From IMG/VR virus record IMGVR_UViG_3300046010_002748, positions 1 through 26,173 of that record: a DNA stretch of 26,173 nucleotides. One strand, 5' to 3'. This document shows positions 16,014-22,923 of this stretch, in pieces (position 1 is the first letter of the stretch; every line of letters starts with the position of its first letter). The notes under the pieces are model-generated. The model saw only the letters and a program-made list of their open reading frames with translations, did no database searches and was not told the origin of the DNA. Source of the DNA: a virus. The translations under genes were made by a program, and so were the position numbers.

Positions 16014-17202
16014 TTTCCACCTCATTTATTCTTTGACCAATCCATCTCATAACAGGAACCGCCATTGAGTTACCTAATGCTTTGTATCTATTTCCATCAG
16101 GTGTTTTGTCAAATATATTGGTATAGTTATCAGGAAATCCTTGCAGACGCTCACATTCAAGCGGAGTTAATCTACGTACTCTCATTTCATTAAATAATTG
16201 TTGGTCTTGGGTTGTTGATAATGTAAACGCCTTTTCATCTTGACCAAGATAACCTTTGCCACCACCCTCACAGCCACCTCTTATTTTAAATGTATGTGCA
16301 ATAGGAACATTGCCACCACCAGTTTCCCAACGTCTAGTTACAGTTTGACATATATCTCCCATCTCTTTTACCCTGCTATCAGCAGGATGTGTTTCATAAA
16401 CTGTAACTCCACTTCTTTGATTGCAAGTTAAAGTCCCTGATAAATTATTTTCAAATCTCATTTCATCAGGTCTAGCATTAACATTAAATGACATTGTTGC
16501 AACAAACAATCCACACTCATTACCTGATGGGCCACCGCTACCCTTAGCCCATTTGCTAGTTACGGTATCTGAACACTCTGGGTCTGCGCCACCATACGCA
16601 ACGCCTCCTCCAATTGGGGCGGTAGCGATTTTCCTCGACTTTCTGCTCTGCGAATTATTCCCTGACATGCTTTCGCGCTCAAATAATACTGAGGCAGCAC
16701 TTCGCCAATCTCCAAGACATCCGACAACAAAGACACGTTTGCGTCTTTGTGGGACTCCGAAGTGTTGAGCGTCAAGCACTCTGTAGGCGAACCCATACCC
16801 GAGTTCAGCCAACGCCCCGAGGAAGGAACCAAAGTCCCTTCCACCATTTGAACTGAGGACACCTGGCACGTTTTCCCACACAATCCATTTTGGCTTAAAA
16901 TGGTCAGCAATTCCAAGATAGACGAGTGCCAAGTTTCCACGAGGATCTTGAAGTCCTTTTCTAAGTCCTGCGACTGAGAAAGATTGACAGGGTGTTCCTC
17001 CCACGAGAATGTTGACTGGTTCATTTATATTCCACTCCTTAAATTTTGTCATGTCACCGAAATTGGTAACATTTGGATAATGATTTGCTAACACTTGACT
17101 AGGAAACTTCTCAATTTCTGAAAATCCAACAGGATTCCACCCCATGTCATGCCAAGCAGTTGTTGCTGCTTCTATTCCACTACATACGCTTAAATAGTTC
17201 AT
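16003..17202 (-). CDS. DNA (cytosine-5) methyltransferase, orphan
   Basis: A 399-residue C5-cytosine methyltransferase. Conserved motifs: I 'CSGIEAATTAW' for S-adenosylmethionine (about 7-17), IV 'GGTPCQSFS' with catalytic C72, VI 'WENVPG' with E110, VIII 'QRRKRVFVV' (152-160) and X 'GNSMAVPV' (377-384). The target-recognition region between VIII and IX is glycine-rich with four repeats of the type [DGQF]-T-[VL]-T/S. No restriction endonuclease gene is adjacent, so this is an orphan enzyme, presumably used to protect phage DNA from host restriction or to mark it. Its target site cannot be read from sequence. A second frame in the same strand overlaps bases 16560-17024. Start and stop overlap both neighbours (ATGA at 17202, 11 bases at 16003). 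Confidence 0.94.
   Translation of the reverse strand: MNYLSVCSGIEAATTAWHDMGWNPVGFSEIEKFPSQVLANHYPNVTNFGDMTKFKEWNINEPVNILVGGTPCQSFSVAGLRKGLQDPRGNLALVYLGIADHFKPKWIVWENVPGVLSSNGGRDFGSFLGALAELGYGFAYRVLDAQHFGVPQRRKRVFVVGCLGDWRSAASVLFERESMSGNNSQSRKSRKIATAPIGGGVAYGGADPECSDTVTSKWAKGSGGPSGNECGLFVATMSFNVNARPDEMRFENNLSGTLTCNQRSGVTVYETHPADSRVKEMGDICQTVTRRWETGGGNVPIAHTFKIRGGCEGGGKGYLGQDEKAFTLSTTQDQQLFNEMRVRRLTPLECERLQGFPDNYTNIFDKTPDGNRYKALGNSMAVPVMRWIGQRINEVENAS
16560..17024 (-). CDS. Overprinted ORF (+1 frame) inside the methyltransferase gene; recurrent phage protein type
   Basis: A 154-codon frame lies wholly inside the methyltransferase gene, same strand, +1 frame. AAGGAG (17040-17035) stands 10 bases before its ATG. 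Its C-terminal part ('PSSGRWLNSGMGSPTECLTL', 'LLSDVLE', 'QYYLSAKACQGIIRRAESRG', 'LPPQLEEAL') resembles, from memory, a type of phage protein annotated near cytosine methyltransferases in other phages. The C-terminal pattern looks like a folded helical domain and not like random translation. Because the methyltransferase frame is itself conserved here (motifs IV to VIII), apparent conservation of the second frame could be a by-product. No function is known. I list it as a possible gene and not as settled. Confidence 0.45.
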   Translation of the reverse strand: MNQSTFSWEEHPVNLSQSQDLEKDFKILVETWHSSILELLTILSQNGLCGKTCQVSSVQMVEGTLVPSSGRWLNSGMGSPTECLTLNTSESHKDANVSLLSDVLEIGEVLPQYYLSAKACQGIIRRAESRGKSLPPQLEEALRMVAQTQSVQIP

Positions 17203-18194
17203 ATAATCTTAGCCCCCATAGTTTCTCTAAGTTCTTTAGTAAAGTCGCTAGGTTCAGCGCACTCGTTAGGATTGGCTAGTATCTCGCTAGACTTAAACCC
17301 ATCGGCACCATTAAGAACTTCTTTCTTGTTAATAATATAAATTGCATGCCACTCATCTTTACCTGGCTTAAACTTATACGGAACTAAGTCAGGATGAATA
17401 ACATGTGCATCGCATCCATTGTATTGAGCCTCTAGTGGGATAACGGCATCGTAGCGAGTACATGTCCAAGTGCTGTCCTCATTAGATGTAACGTGAGCGC
17501 AGGTACGACAGTTAGATTCTTTAATGGCCTTTGAGCCGTGACAAAAATCATGGGCATCGCACATCTTACATTCGTACCAACTTGGGTCAGTGCTTAACGG
17601 TGGTGGTAATGCCTCAACCATCGTAATGCGATGCGCTTTAGTTACCATCTTAGTGGCAAACTCTTTATCTAACTTAACGCGCTCGGTGTAAATCTCATCG
17701 TTATCTTTACAGACAGCATAGTAAAAGCCACGGTCTAGTTTCAATCCAAGCATGTAAACTTGCATCTGAGCGTAGTGCATCGGCTTAGATTTCTGCATGC
17801 CATTCTTAACTAAGTCATCAAATGATTTTTTTGAGTGAGTTTTGAACTCAGCCAGGTGAACTTTGTTTGGTGACTCAGGAAGGCCGCTATGGATAATCCC
17901 ATCTACAGAACCTCCAAAGTGCTTACCAAAATCAACCTTATTCTGAGTAGCTCGAACATCTACACCGATGCTACGCAAGTCACGCAGTATGTTAGCTTCT
18001 TCATTGTGGCCACGTCTAAACAATCGCAGGATACGACCTTCAAACTTTGGAATGACAGCCCAATGAAATGATAACCACAGCCATCGTTCGCAGTTATGGC
18101 CAATCACTGAGCATCCTAAATGTGGGCGAGGATTCTCTTTTTTATCCTCATGGAACTTATTAATTAAATTTACTGTCGTAGGAAGTAAGCTCAT
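17199..18194 (-). CDS. PD-(D/E)XK nuclease, RecB/Cas4-like, possible Fe-S cluster
   Basis: A 331-residue nuclease of the PD-(D/E)XK superfamily. Likely active-site elements: 'RGHNEE' (E65/E66), 'GGSVDGI' with D98, 'LAEFKTH' with E116 and K118, and 'AQMQVYM' with Q143/Q145 and Y147. A C-x2-C-x5-C set (C209, C212, C218) together with an N-terminal cysteine (C28 or C35) matches the spacing of the 4Fe-4S ligands in Cas4 and AddB nucleases. A further region of about 100 residues with more cysteines follows. Likely role: 5' or 3' exonuclease that creates single strands for the Sak4/DUF669 recombination pair encoded upstream. It is coupled to the methyltransferase (ATGA) and to the 53-residue gene before it (ATGA). 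Confidence 0.85.
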   Translation of the reverse strand: MSLLPTTVNLINKFHEDKKENPRPHLGCSVIGHNCERWLWLSFHWAVIPKFEGRILRLFRRGHNEEANILRDLRSIGVDVRATQNKVDFGKHFGGSVDGIIHSGLPESPNKVHLAEFKTHSKKSFDDLVKNGMQKSKPMHYAQMQVYMLGLKLDRGFYYAVCKDNDEIYTERVKLDKEFATKMVTKAHRITMVEALPPPLSTDPSWYECKMCDAHDFCHGSKAIKESNCRTCAHVTSNEDSTWTCTRYDAVIPLEAQYNGCDAHVIHPDLVPYKFKPGKDEWHAIYIINKKEVLNGADGFKSSEILANPNECAEPSDFTKELRETMGAKII

Positions 18195-18352
18195 TTTTTA
18201 TTTGCAACCTCTCTTAAATCGCGCATTTCTTCATATTTTAATATTTCGTAGTATTGCTCAAATAGCTTACCTATTTCAGTGCTAGTAAATTTGTTAAAGT
18301 TGACATATTCAATAATCTTTTTGCCAAGTTTTTCATAGTATTTGTCGTTCAT
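18191..18352 (-). CDS. Small charged helical protein, unknown
   Basis: A 53-residue protein ('MNDKYYEKLGKKIIEYVNFN', later 'EIGKLFEQYYEILKYEEMRD') that appears helical, with many lysine, glutamate and tyrosine residues. A GGAGG site stands 4 bases before the ATG, and the stop overlaps the nuclease start in ATGA, so it is very probably translated. No family is recognised. Its place between the DUF669 gene and the nuclease suggests an accessory to recombination, as far as gene order can tell. Confidence 0.66.
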   Translation of the reverse strand: MNDKYYEKLGKKIIEYVNFNKFTSTEIGKLFEQYYEILKYEEMRDLREVANKK

Positions 18353-18369
18353 ATAACCTCCGTAAAAGA

Positions 18370-18431
18370 TGGGGATGTCCTTAACCTAAGAGATACAATG
18401 GTCGTGGTCGTTACCGATACCACCATCCCCA
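18370..18431. repeat. Inverted repeat between DUF669 and the small gene
   Basis: TGGGGATG (18370-18377) and CATCCCCA (18424-18431) form an 8-base perfect inverted repeat around a 46-base loop. The loop contains further pairable GGT/ACC steps (GGTCGTGGTCG near 18400 against CCGATACCACC). It lies in the 87-base gap after the DUF669 stop and ends about 8 bases from the GGAGG site of the next gene, so an RNA hairpin could attenuate transcription or control translation of the downstream block. No T-run follows, so it is not a standard terminator. Confidence 0.45.
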
Positions 18432-18439
18432 AAACCTAA

Positions 18440-18919
18440 TTACTTCTTAGCCCAAGGTGGCGCTGCTTTGCCATCTTCTTGCGCTGGTGCAGGAGCAGCA
18501 GCTTTAGGCATTGCCGCACCTTCTAGTGCTTTGTAGCCACGAACATCATTGGTTGGGTCGTAACCTTCTTGAGTACGAATAGAAAGTTTGATCTGTAATG
18601 CACCACCTATTAGTTGGTCGGTATCATCAACACGAGATAAACCAATTGCTCGCATGATAGAGCCTAGAGCCTGACGCCCAATTTCCTCAGCAGCAGTTGA
18701 TTTGTTTTTGATGTTGATGTTGCCAAATACCACACGGCCTTGATGTGTCGGGCCTGTAACGTCATACCTTACAGCAACGTATTGACCAGTTTTATCCTTA
18801 GTGTCACGGATTTCAGCCTTGTTAATTACTGCTGAATACCAACCTTCAGGTAAAGGTGCAAAGTCGTTTTGTTGTTCAGGTAGTGAGTTAATATCAAATG
18901 ATTCGCCTAATAGTGCCAT
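18440..18919 (-). CDS. DUF669 family protein, putative ssDNA-binding recombination partner
   Basis: A 159-residue protein of the DUF669 family: 'PLPEGWYSAVINKAEIRDTKDKTGQYVAVRYDV' near the N-terminus, then 'GRVVFGNINIKNKS', 'EIGRQALGSIMRAIGL' and 'LQIKLSIRTQEGYDPTNDVRGYK'. The C-terminus is a proline/alanine-rich linker ending in 'PPWAKK'. DUF669 proteins are found beside phage single-strand annealing proteins and are thought to act as single-stranded DNA-binding partners with an OB-like fold. Here the gene sits four bases downstream of an unknown gene and second after the Sak4-like ATPase. The upstream start has the usual AAGGAG site within the preceding stop region. Assignment to the family is firm, biochemical role is inferred. 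Confidence 0.85.
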   Translation of the reverse strand: MALLGESFDINSLPEQQNDFAPLPEGWYSAVINKAEIRDTKDKTGQYVAVRYDVTGPTHQGRVVFGNINIKNKSTAAEEIGRQALGSIMRAIGLSRVDDTDQLIGGALQIKLSIRTQEGYDPTNDVRGYKALEGAAMPKAAAPAPAQEDGKAAPPWAKK

Positions 18920-18923
18920 GGTG

Positions 18924-19313
18924 TTACTCCTTAATTGTAATAGTGAATGATGGGCGGCCTGGTGTAGTTGTAATGGCTGCCATCAATGGTTTGGTAATTG
19001 CTTCGTTTGCTGCCTTCCACACGGCTGAGTTAATCTCAGCTTTCCAACGGAATAAATCATGTAGGTGTTCGGATAATCCGTGAGCAGCAGCGATGTCTTG
19101 CAGTTGCTCTGTATCAACCTTACGGTTCATGCGACCTACAACCTTAATAGAGTAGCCATCATCTAAACTGACGTTCTCTGTGCCTTCCATAGTTACAGGT
19201 ATGCCAATCAAACTCATTAGCTTATCCTCTACCTCACGTCTGCGTTCAGTTGCTACACGCTCGGCTTCTTTTAACTCAAGCCATAATTTAGATAGGTCAG
19301 ATAAAGTAGTCAT
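18924..19313 (-). CDS. Conserved phage protein between Sak4 and DUF669, unknown
   Basis: A 129-residue protein. The N-terminal third is a helix or coiled coil ('DLSKLWLELKEAERVATERR'), followed by a small beta segment ('GTENVSLDDGYSIKVVGRMNRKVDTEQL') and a C-terminal helix pair ('WKAEINSAVWKAANEAITKPL') ending 'TPGRPSFTITIKE'. Proteins of this architecture often lie in the same place in Sak4-containing phages, so a recombination helper role is likely. I cannot assign a named domain with confidence. It is coupled to the ATPase by TAATG (19311-19315) and followed by DUF669 after 4 bases. Confidence 0.72.
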   Translation of the reverse strand: MTTLSDLSKLWLELKEAERVATERRREVEDKLMSLIGIPVTMEGTENVSLDDGYSIKVVGRMNRKVDTEQLQDIAAAHGLSEHLHDLFRWKAEINSAVWKAANEAITKPLMAAITTTPGRPSFTITIKE

Positions 19314-19987
19314 TATTTACCTCCAATCTTTTTAATGATTAGTCCTAAGTCTGGTGCTTCCCATGCGTCTAACTTACCGCTACGGTCTTTAGCAGACCAA
19401 GCACCATCAGAATCACACATCAAAGCACGTTGCACCTTACCATCTCCGTCACGCTCAACTCGTAGTGCAAGAACTTCATCAAAGAAATACGGTAGTTGTT
19501 GTCCTGTCTTATTGCCTGGCATCGATGGCGCATATAACATCTTGCCCATCTCATCCTGCGACTTCTCTAACTTGGCACTCATATATACATGGCGGTTAGG
19601 AATGTCACGGAAAGCACGAATGATGTCAGCCATTTGTTCCTGCATGGCACCGTAAGCAGCGCGAGGGTCTTTAGTTAGTTTGCGTTCGTAGTTCAACACT
19701 ACCTCAGCAATCTCACTAATGGAATCCAAGGCAACTGATTCAAACTCTAAACCTTCTTTAGATTCAGTCAGCCATGCGTAGGCTTCTTTTAGTTCTTCCA
19801 TTGAGGAAATCTCAATGTATGGAACATCCGCGTCTTGGATGGATAACAAACCACCTTCAGCAGACAACACGATTGGTTTCGGTAAAGTAGGTATCAGGGA
19901 TGTTTTCCCAGCTCCTGCCTGACCGTACACTAATAACTTCACGCCATTTGTATGTAGCGAAGAAGTTGATTTAAGGCTAATAGCCAT
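19313..19987 (-). CDS. Sak4-like RecA-fold ATPase (phage recombinase)
   Basis: A 224-residue ATPase of the phage RecA-core type. Walker A is 'GQAGAGKT' (22-29), Walker B 'ESVALDS' (about 83-89), and 'HVYMSAKLEK' provides the later conserved strand. Similar small ATPases (Sak4 family) promote single-strand annealing with a single-stranded DNA-binding partner, here plausibly the DUF669 protein. It is the first gene of the leftward operon; AGGAG lies about 8 bases upstream of the ATG and a perfect -35 box is found about 80 bases upstream. Length is normal for the family. The match is by motifs and context; an alternative is another RecA-like AAA protein of the same superfamily. Confidence 0.87.
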   Translation of the reverse strand: MAISLKSTSSLHTNGVKLLVYGQAGAGKTSLIPTLPKPIVLSAEGGLLSIQDADVPYIEISSMEELKEAYAWLTESKEGLEFESVALDSISEIAEVVLNYERKLTKDPRAAYGAMQEQMADIIRAFRDIPNRHVYMSAKLEKSQDEMGKMLYAPSMPGNKTGQQLPYFFDEVLALRVERDGDGKVQRALMCDSDGAWSAKDRSGKLDAWEAPDLGLIIKKIGGK

Positions 19988-20038
19988 TTTAGTTCTCCTA
20001 TGTAAAGCCTCGGTTTGAAGTTCAGCTTGAGGCAGTGG

Positions 20039-20067
20039 TTGTATATTAATTTATTTCCTGTTAGTAT
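20039..20067 (+). promoter_or_regulatory. Possible weak rightward promoter for cro
   Basis: TTGTAT (20039-20044) and TAGTAT (20062-20067), 17 bases apart, are poor but correctly spaced matches to -35 and -10 boxes. If real, the leftward and rightward promoters overlap face to face, so only one could be active at a time. Confidence 0.3.
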
Positions 20068-20072
20068 GTCAA
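20043..20072 (-). promoter_or_regulatory. Promoter of the leftward DNA-metabolism operon
   Basis: On the minus strand TTGACA (20072-20067) is a perfect -35 box, and TAATAT (20048-20043) a 4-of-6 -10 box, 18 bases apart. The start of transcription would be near 20036, leaving a leader of about 50 bases before the Sak4-like gene. The palindrome AACATGTT (20071-20078) overlaps the -35 box and could be an operator for the Cro-like protein encoded next door. Confidence 0.6.
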
Positions 20073-20101
20073 CATGTTTTTTCAATTAAATAGGAAAATA
20101 T

Positions 20102-20269
20102 ATGAAAACTAAAGAAGCAATTGATTATTTTGGTAGTTTAAAAAAATTAGCAGATGAGCTTGGCGTATGGCCTCAAGTAATTTATGGGTGGGGAGAATAT
20201 CCACCTAAGTCTAGGCAATATGAATTAGAAGTTAAAACTAATGGAACTCTTAAAGCAGAGGATAGATAA
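20102..20269 (+). CDS. cro: Cro-like repressor (P22 Cro family)
   Basis: A 55-residue DNA-binding protein with the P22-Cro pattern: 'KEAIDYFGSLKKLADELGVW' (helix-turn-helix, residues about 4-33), 'QVIYGWGEYPPKSRQYELEV' and a 'TNGTLKA' tail. It is the immediate early repressor that, in lambdoid systems, shuts down early promoters by binding operators around them. AGGA lies 6 bases before the ATG. It is divergent from the leftward operon, the classical cro position. No CI-like repressor gene is on the other side, so the classical switch is incomplete within this window. The stop shares a base with the next start (TAATG at 20267-20271). Confidence 0.85.
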   Translation: MKTKEAIDYFGSLKKLADELGVWPQVIYGWGEYPPKSRQYELEVKTNGTLKAEDR

Positions 20270-20766
20270 TGGAAAACCATTATGTTTATATAATCGAAAT
20301 TGATGGATATTGCAAAGTAGGAATAGCAAATAATTTAAAATTTAGATTAAATAGTTATAACAGCTCAAGTCCACATAATGTTAAATTAATTAAAACATTT
20401 ATTACTACTTCAAAAATGGATTCTGCTTTAATTGAAAAAAATATTCATAATAAATTAAAGTCATTTAATTTACATCATAAATTAGAGTGGTTTATAAAAG
20501 GTAGTTTGCAACAGGCAATTTTAATAGCTGATGAAGAATATAAGCAATATTTATTAGATGATAATCTAATTATTAATAATGAAATATATAATTCAGAACT
20601 TAAAAAAGTAGTAAATTTACTTTCAGATATAACAACAAATAAAGTATCAGAAGAAACAGGATTAAATAAACGTACAATTAATAGAATTAAAAATGGCAAA
20701 ACATTTCCAAACAAATCTACATTTAAATTATTGACCGATTACTTTAAGGCTAAAAATCATGGGTAA
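20269..20766 (+). CDS. GIY-YIG-like nuclease fused to a C-terminal HTH
   Basis: A 165-residue protein. The N-terminus has the GIY-YIG-like (Mug113/T5orf172-type) layout: 'HYVYIIEIDGYCKVGIANN' with the tyrosines in the first strand, 'KFRLNSYN' and a later 'ALIEKNIHNKL' helix with a glutamate. The C-terminal 45 residues ('TNKVSEETGLNKRTINRIKNG', then 'STFKLLTDYFK') form a clear XRE-type helix-turn-helix. Such a nuclease plus DNA reader fusion could be a homing-like or replication/defence factor. Its codons are the most AT-rich of the neighbourhood (many AAT, AAA, TTA). It is coupled to cro (TAATG) and overlaps the primase-helicase by 8 bases. The DNA target is unknown. Confidence 0.7.
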   Translation: MENHYVYIIEIDGYCKVGIANNLKFRLNSYNSSSPHNVKLIKTFITTSKMDSALIEKNIHNKLKSFNLHHKLEWFIKGSLQQAILIADEEYKQYLLDDNLIINNEIYNSELKKVVNLLSDITTNKVSEETGLNKRTINRIKNGKTFPNKSTFKLLTDYFKAKNHG

Positions 20767-22768
20767 CATCAAAAATATTATTGGTAGCTTTACGCCACCA
20801 GTAGAAAAGATTATTAAACCAGCAGAACAACAATTAATTGATTCAATGGTTGAGCATGGATTAACGCCACCTAGACATATATTAATAGATGGTAAGGTTC
20901 ATCGGTTCTGCACTAGCGGTAAGAAAGGTGACAGTGGTTGGTACATTGTATTTAGCGATGGCGTACCAGCAGGTCGGTTTGGTGATTGGCGGACAGGCAT
21001 CGAGGTATCCTTCAGGGCCGACATTGGTAGGTCGCTTACCATGGTTGAGGAGATGGCGAATACACGTAGAATGGTAGAAGCTCGCGCACTGCGTGAAGAA
21101 GAAGAAAAGCGTAAGCACGAATTGGCTGCTAATACGGTTGAACATATATGGTCAGGTGGGATGCACGCTGAGGCTGAACATTCTTATTTAAAGAAAAAAG
21201 GTATATATAGTCACGGTGCCAGGGTAACAGGCGATGGCCGTTTGATGTTGCCGTTGTTTAACGAAGAAGGGAAACTTTCATCTATACAATATATAGGTGA
21301 AGATGGCGATAAAAAATACCATGCAGGTGGCGCAACCTCAGAGTGCTATTGGTCACTAGGTGAGCCTAGCAAGATTATTTACATCGCAGAAGGCTTTGCT
21401 ACGGCTGCCACGATATTCGAGAACACGAACGAGCATACTATCGTAGCGTATAGCGCATCTAACCTAGTTCCTGTCACTCGTATCATCCGTGAGAAGTTTG
21501 GCGCAATGCAAGAGATTGTGATTGTGGCGGACAATGATGTATCTGGCGTAGGTCAGAAATACGCAGACCAAGCTAGTGCTAAGTATGGCGCTAAGGTAAT
21601 TATTCCGCCTGAGATTGGTGATGCTAATGATTATCTATTGGGTGGCGGTAACTTATCGGCCCTACTCAATCCACCTCAAGAAGAATGGTTGATGGCTGCC
21701 GATGGCTTCTCACAAAAGCCTTCTCCTATCTCATGGCTAGTGAAGAATTGGCTGCAAGAAAACGCTTTGGTTATGGTTCATGGGCCTAGTGGTGGCGGTA
21801 AGACATTCGTTGTATTGGATTGGTGCATGTCCATGGCTAGTGGCTTGCCTGAGTGGTCAGGTAATAAGGTTAAGAAGGCTAATGTTGTTTATTTGGCTGG
21901 TGAAGGCCATGCAGGGCTTAGAGGTCGTATTGCAGCATGGAAGCAAAACCGCAAGGTTAGTAAGATGGACATGTGGGTATCTAAATCAGGATGCGACCTT
22001 AATACATCACAAGGTTATCAACAGGTATCCGAGCAGTTACGAAGCATGCAGATACAGCCTGATGTCATTGTGGTTGATACATTGCATCGGTTTCTGAAAG
22101 GCGATGAGAACAGCGCACAGGATACTAAGACCATGCTAGACGCTTGTGCAGCTCTTATGATGGAGTTTAACTGCACGGTTATCCTAGTGCATCACACTGG
22201 CGTATCAGACGAAGCACAGCATCGAGCAAGGGGTTCTAGTGCATGGCGCGGTGCCTTAGAGATTGAGATTAGCATTGTGCCAGGTAAAGGCGATGCTCCT
22301 ATGGAGATTATTCAACGTAAGTCTAAGGATTCTGAGTTGGCGGAACCTTTGTATTGCACACTAGAGAGCGTGGCGATAGAGGGGTGGATAGATGAGGATG
22401 GCGAACCTGTTAAATCTGCTGTTATAGAGTTTGCCGATGCTCCAGTTAAGGCTAAGAAGAACTCCCCAGTTGAAGATAGAATGAAATTGTTTGAAAAAGT
22501 ATGGTTTGAATCAGGGGCAGAGCAAGGGGTAGGGGGTATGCCTATCATCTCACGTTCGGCTTTCGCTCAGTATTTGGAAGTTCATGGTTTGTATAAAAAT
22601 CAGGACAGTATTAAACAGGCATTAACACCATCAAAACTAGATGGAATTATTGGCATGTTGCAAAATTCAGAAATTATTAAATGCAATTGGAATGGTAAAA
22701 ATGTAGGTTCTTATGAGGTAATTAATGCAGAATTTGGCAGTCAACTTAACTTAAGGAAACCTAAATAA
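20759..22768 (+). CDS. Primase-helicase: TOPRIM domain plus RecA-fold helicase
   Basis: A 669-residue bifunctional replication protein. A TOPRIM-like centre is at about 205-262: 'IYIAEGF' with E211 and 'VADND' with D258 and D260. The RecA-like helicase core has Walker A 'GPSGGGKT' (342-349), Walker B 'VIVVDTLHRF' with D440 and the 'VHHTG' element (477-481). Residues about 570-669 form a C-terminal winged-helix-like tail ('SRSAFAQYLEVHG'). It would unwind DNA and make primers at the phage origin. It has no N-terminal zinc finger of the CHC2 type, so primer synthesis is less certain than DNA unwinding. It ends six bases before an array of GGTAAC repeats, the usual place for a self-encoded origin. 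Confidence 0.9.
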   Translation: MGNIKNIIGSFTPPVEKIIKPAEQQLIDSMVEHGLTPPRHILIDGKVHRFCTSGKKGDSGWYIVFSDGVPAGRFGDWRTGIEVSFRADIGRSLTMVEEMANTRRMVEARALREEEEKRKHELAANTVEHIWSGGMHAEAEHSYLKKKGIYSHGARVTGDGRLMLPLFNEEGKLSSIQYIGEDGDKKYHAGGATSECYWSLGEPSKIIYIAEGFATAATIFENTNEHTIVAYSASNLVPVTRIIREKFGAMQEIVIVADNDVSGVGQKYADQASAKYGAKVIIPPEIGDANDYLLGGGNLSALLNPPQEEWLMAADGFSQKPSPISWLVKNWLQENALVMVHGPSGGGKTFVVLDWCMSMASGLPEWSGNKVKKANVVYLAGEGHAGLRGRIAAWKQNRKVSKMDMWVSKSGCDLNTSQGYQQVSEQLRSMQIQPDVIVVDTLHRFLKGDENSAQDTKTMLDACAALMMEFNCTVILVHHTGVSDEAQHRARGSSAWRGALEIEISIVPGKGDAPMEIIQRKSKDSELAEPLYCTLESVAIEGWIDEDGEPVKSAVIEFADAPVKAKKNSPVEDRMKLFEKVWFESGAEQGVGGMPIISRSAFAQYLEVHGLYKNQDSIKQALTPSKLDGIIGMLQNSEIIKCNWNGKNVGSYEVINAEFGSQLNLRKPK

Positions 22769-22771
22769 TCT

Positions 22772-22884
22772 GGTAACTGTGGTAACTGGTGGTAACTGAC
22801 AGTTACCGTTACCAAAATGGGCAAAAGTATTTATATTTGGTAACTATGGTAACTACTCCCCTATAGGGGAGTTACCACGTTACC
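22772..22884. repeat. GGTAAC repeat array, putative origin or regulator binding region
   Basis: Nine copies of GGTAAC lie within 113 bases: direct at 22772, 22781, 22791, 22839 and 22848, inverted at 22801, 22808, 22870 and 22879. The first group ends in GGTAACTG-A-CAGTTACC (22791-22807), a near-perfect palindrome. The second flanks ACTCCCCTATAGGGGAGT (22855-22872), an 18-base perfect palindrome. Direct repeats are spaced 9-10 bases, close to one helical turn. Together with the AT-rich stretch after it, this resembles an iteron-type origin recognised by the preceding replication protein; an RNA-level or recombination role is also possible. Confidence 0.6.
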
Positions 22885-22923
22885 ATAAATGCAGCGATGA
22901 ATATTGACCTGAAATTTGAAAAA

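Noticed and set aside
16421-16768. Plus-strand frame of 115 codons antisense to the methyltransferase gene
   Set aside because: No ribosome site, no protein-like pattern, and it opposes the transcription direction of a well supported gene.
21780-22097. Second frame of 105 codons inside the primase-helicase gene
   Set aside because: No ribosome site and composition typical of a frame-shifted reading of the ATPase core; no recurring pattern known to me.
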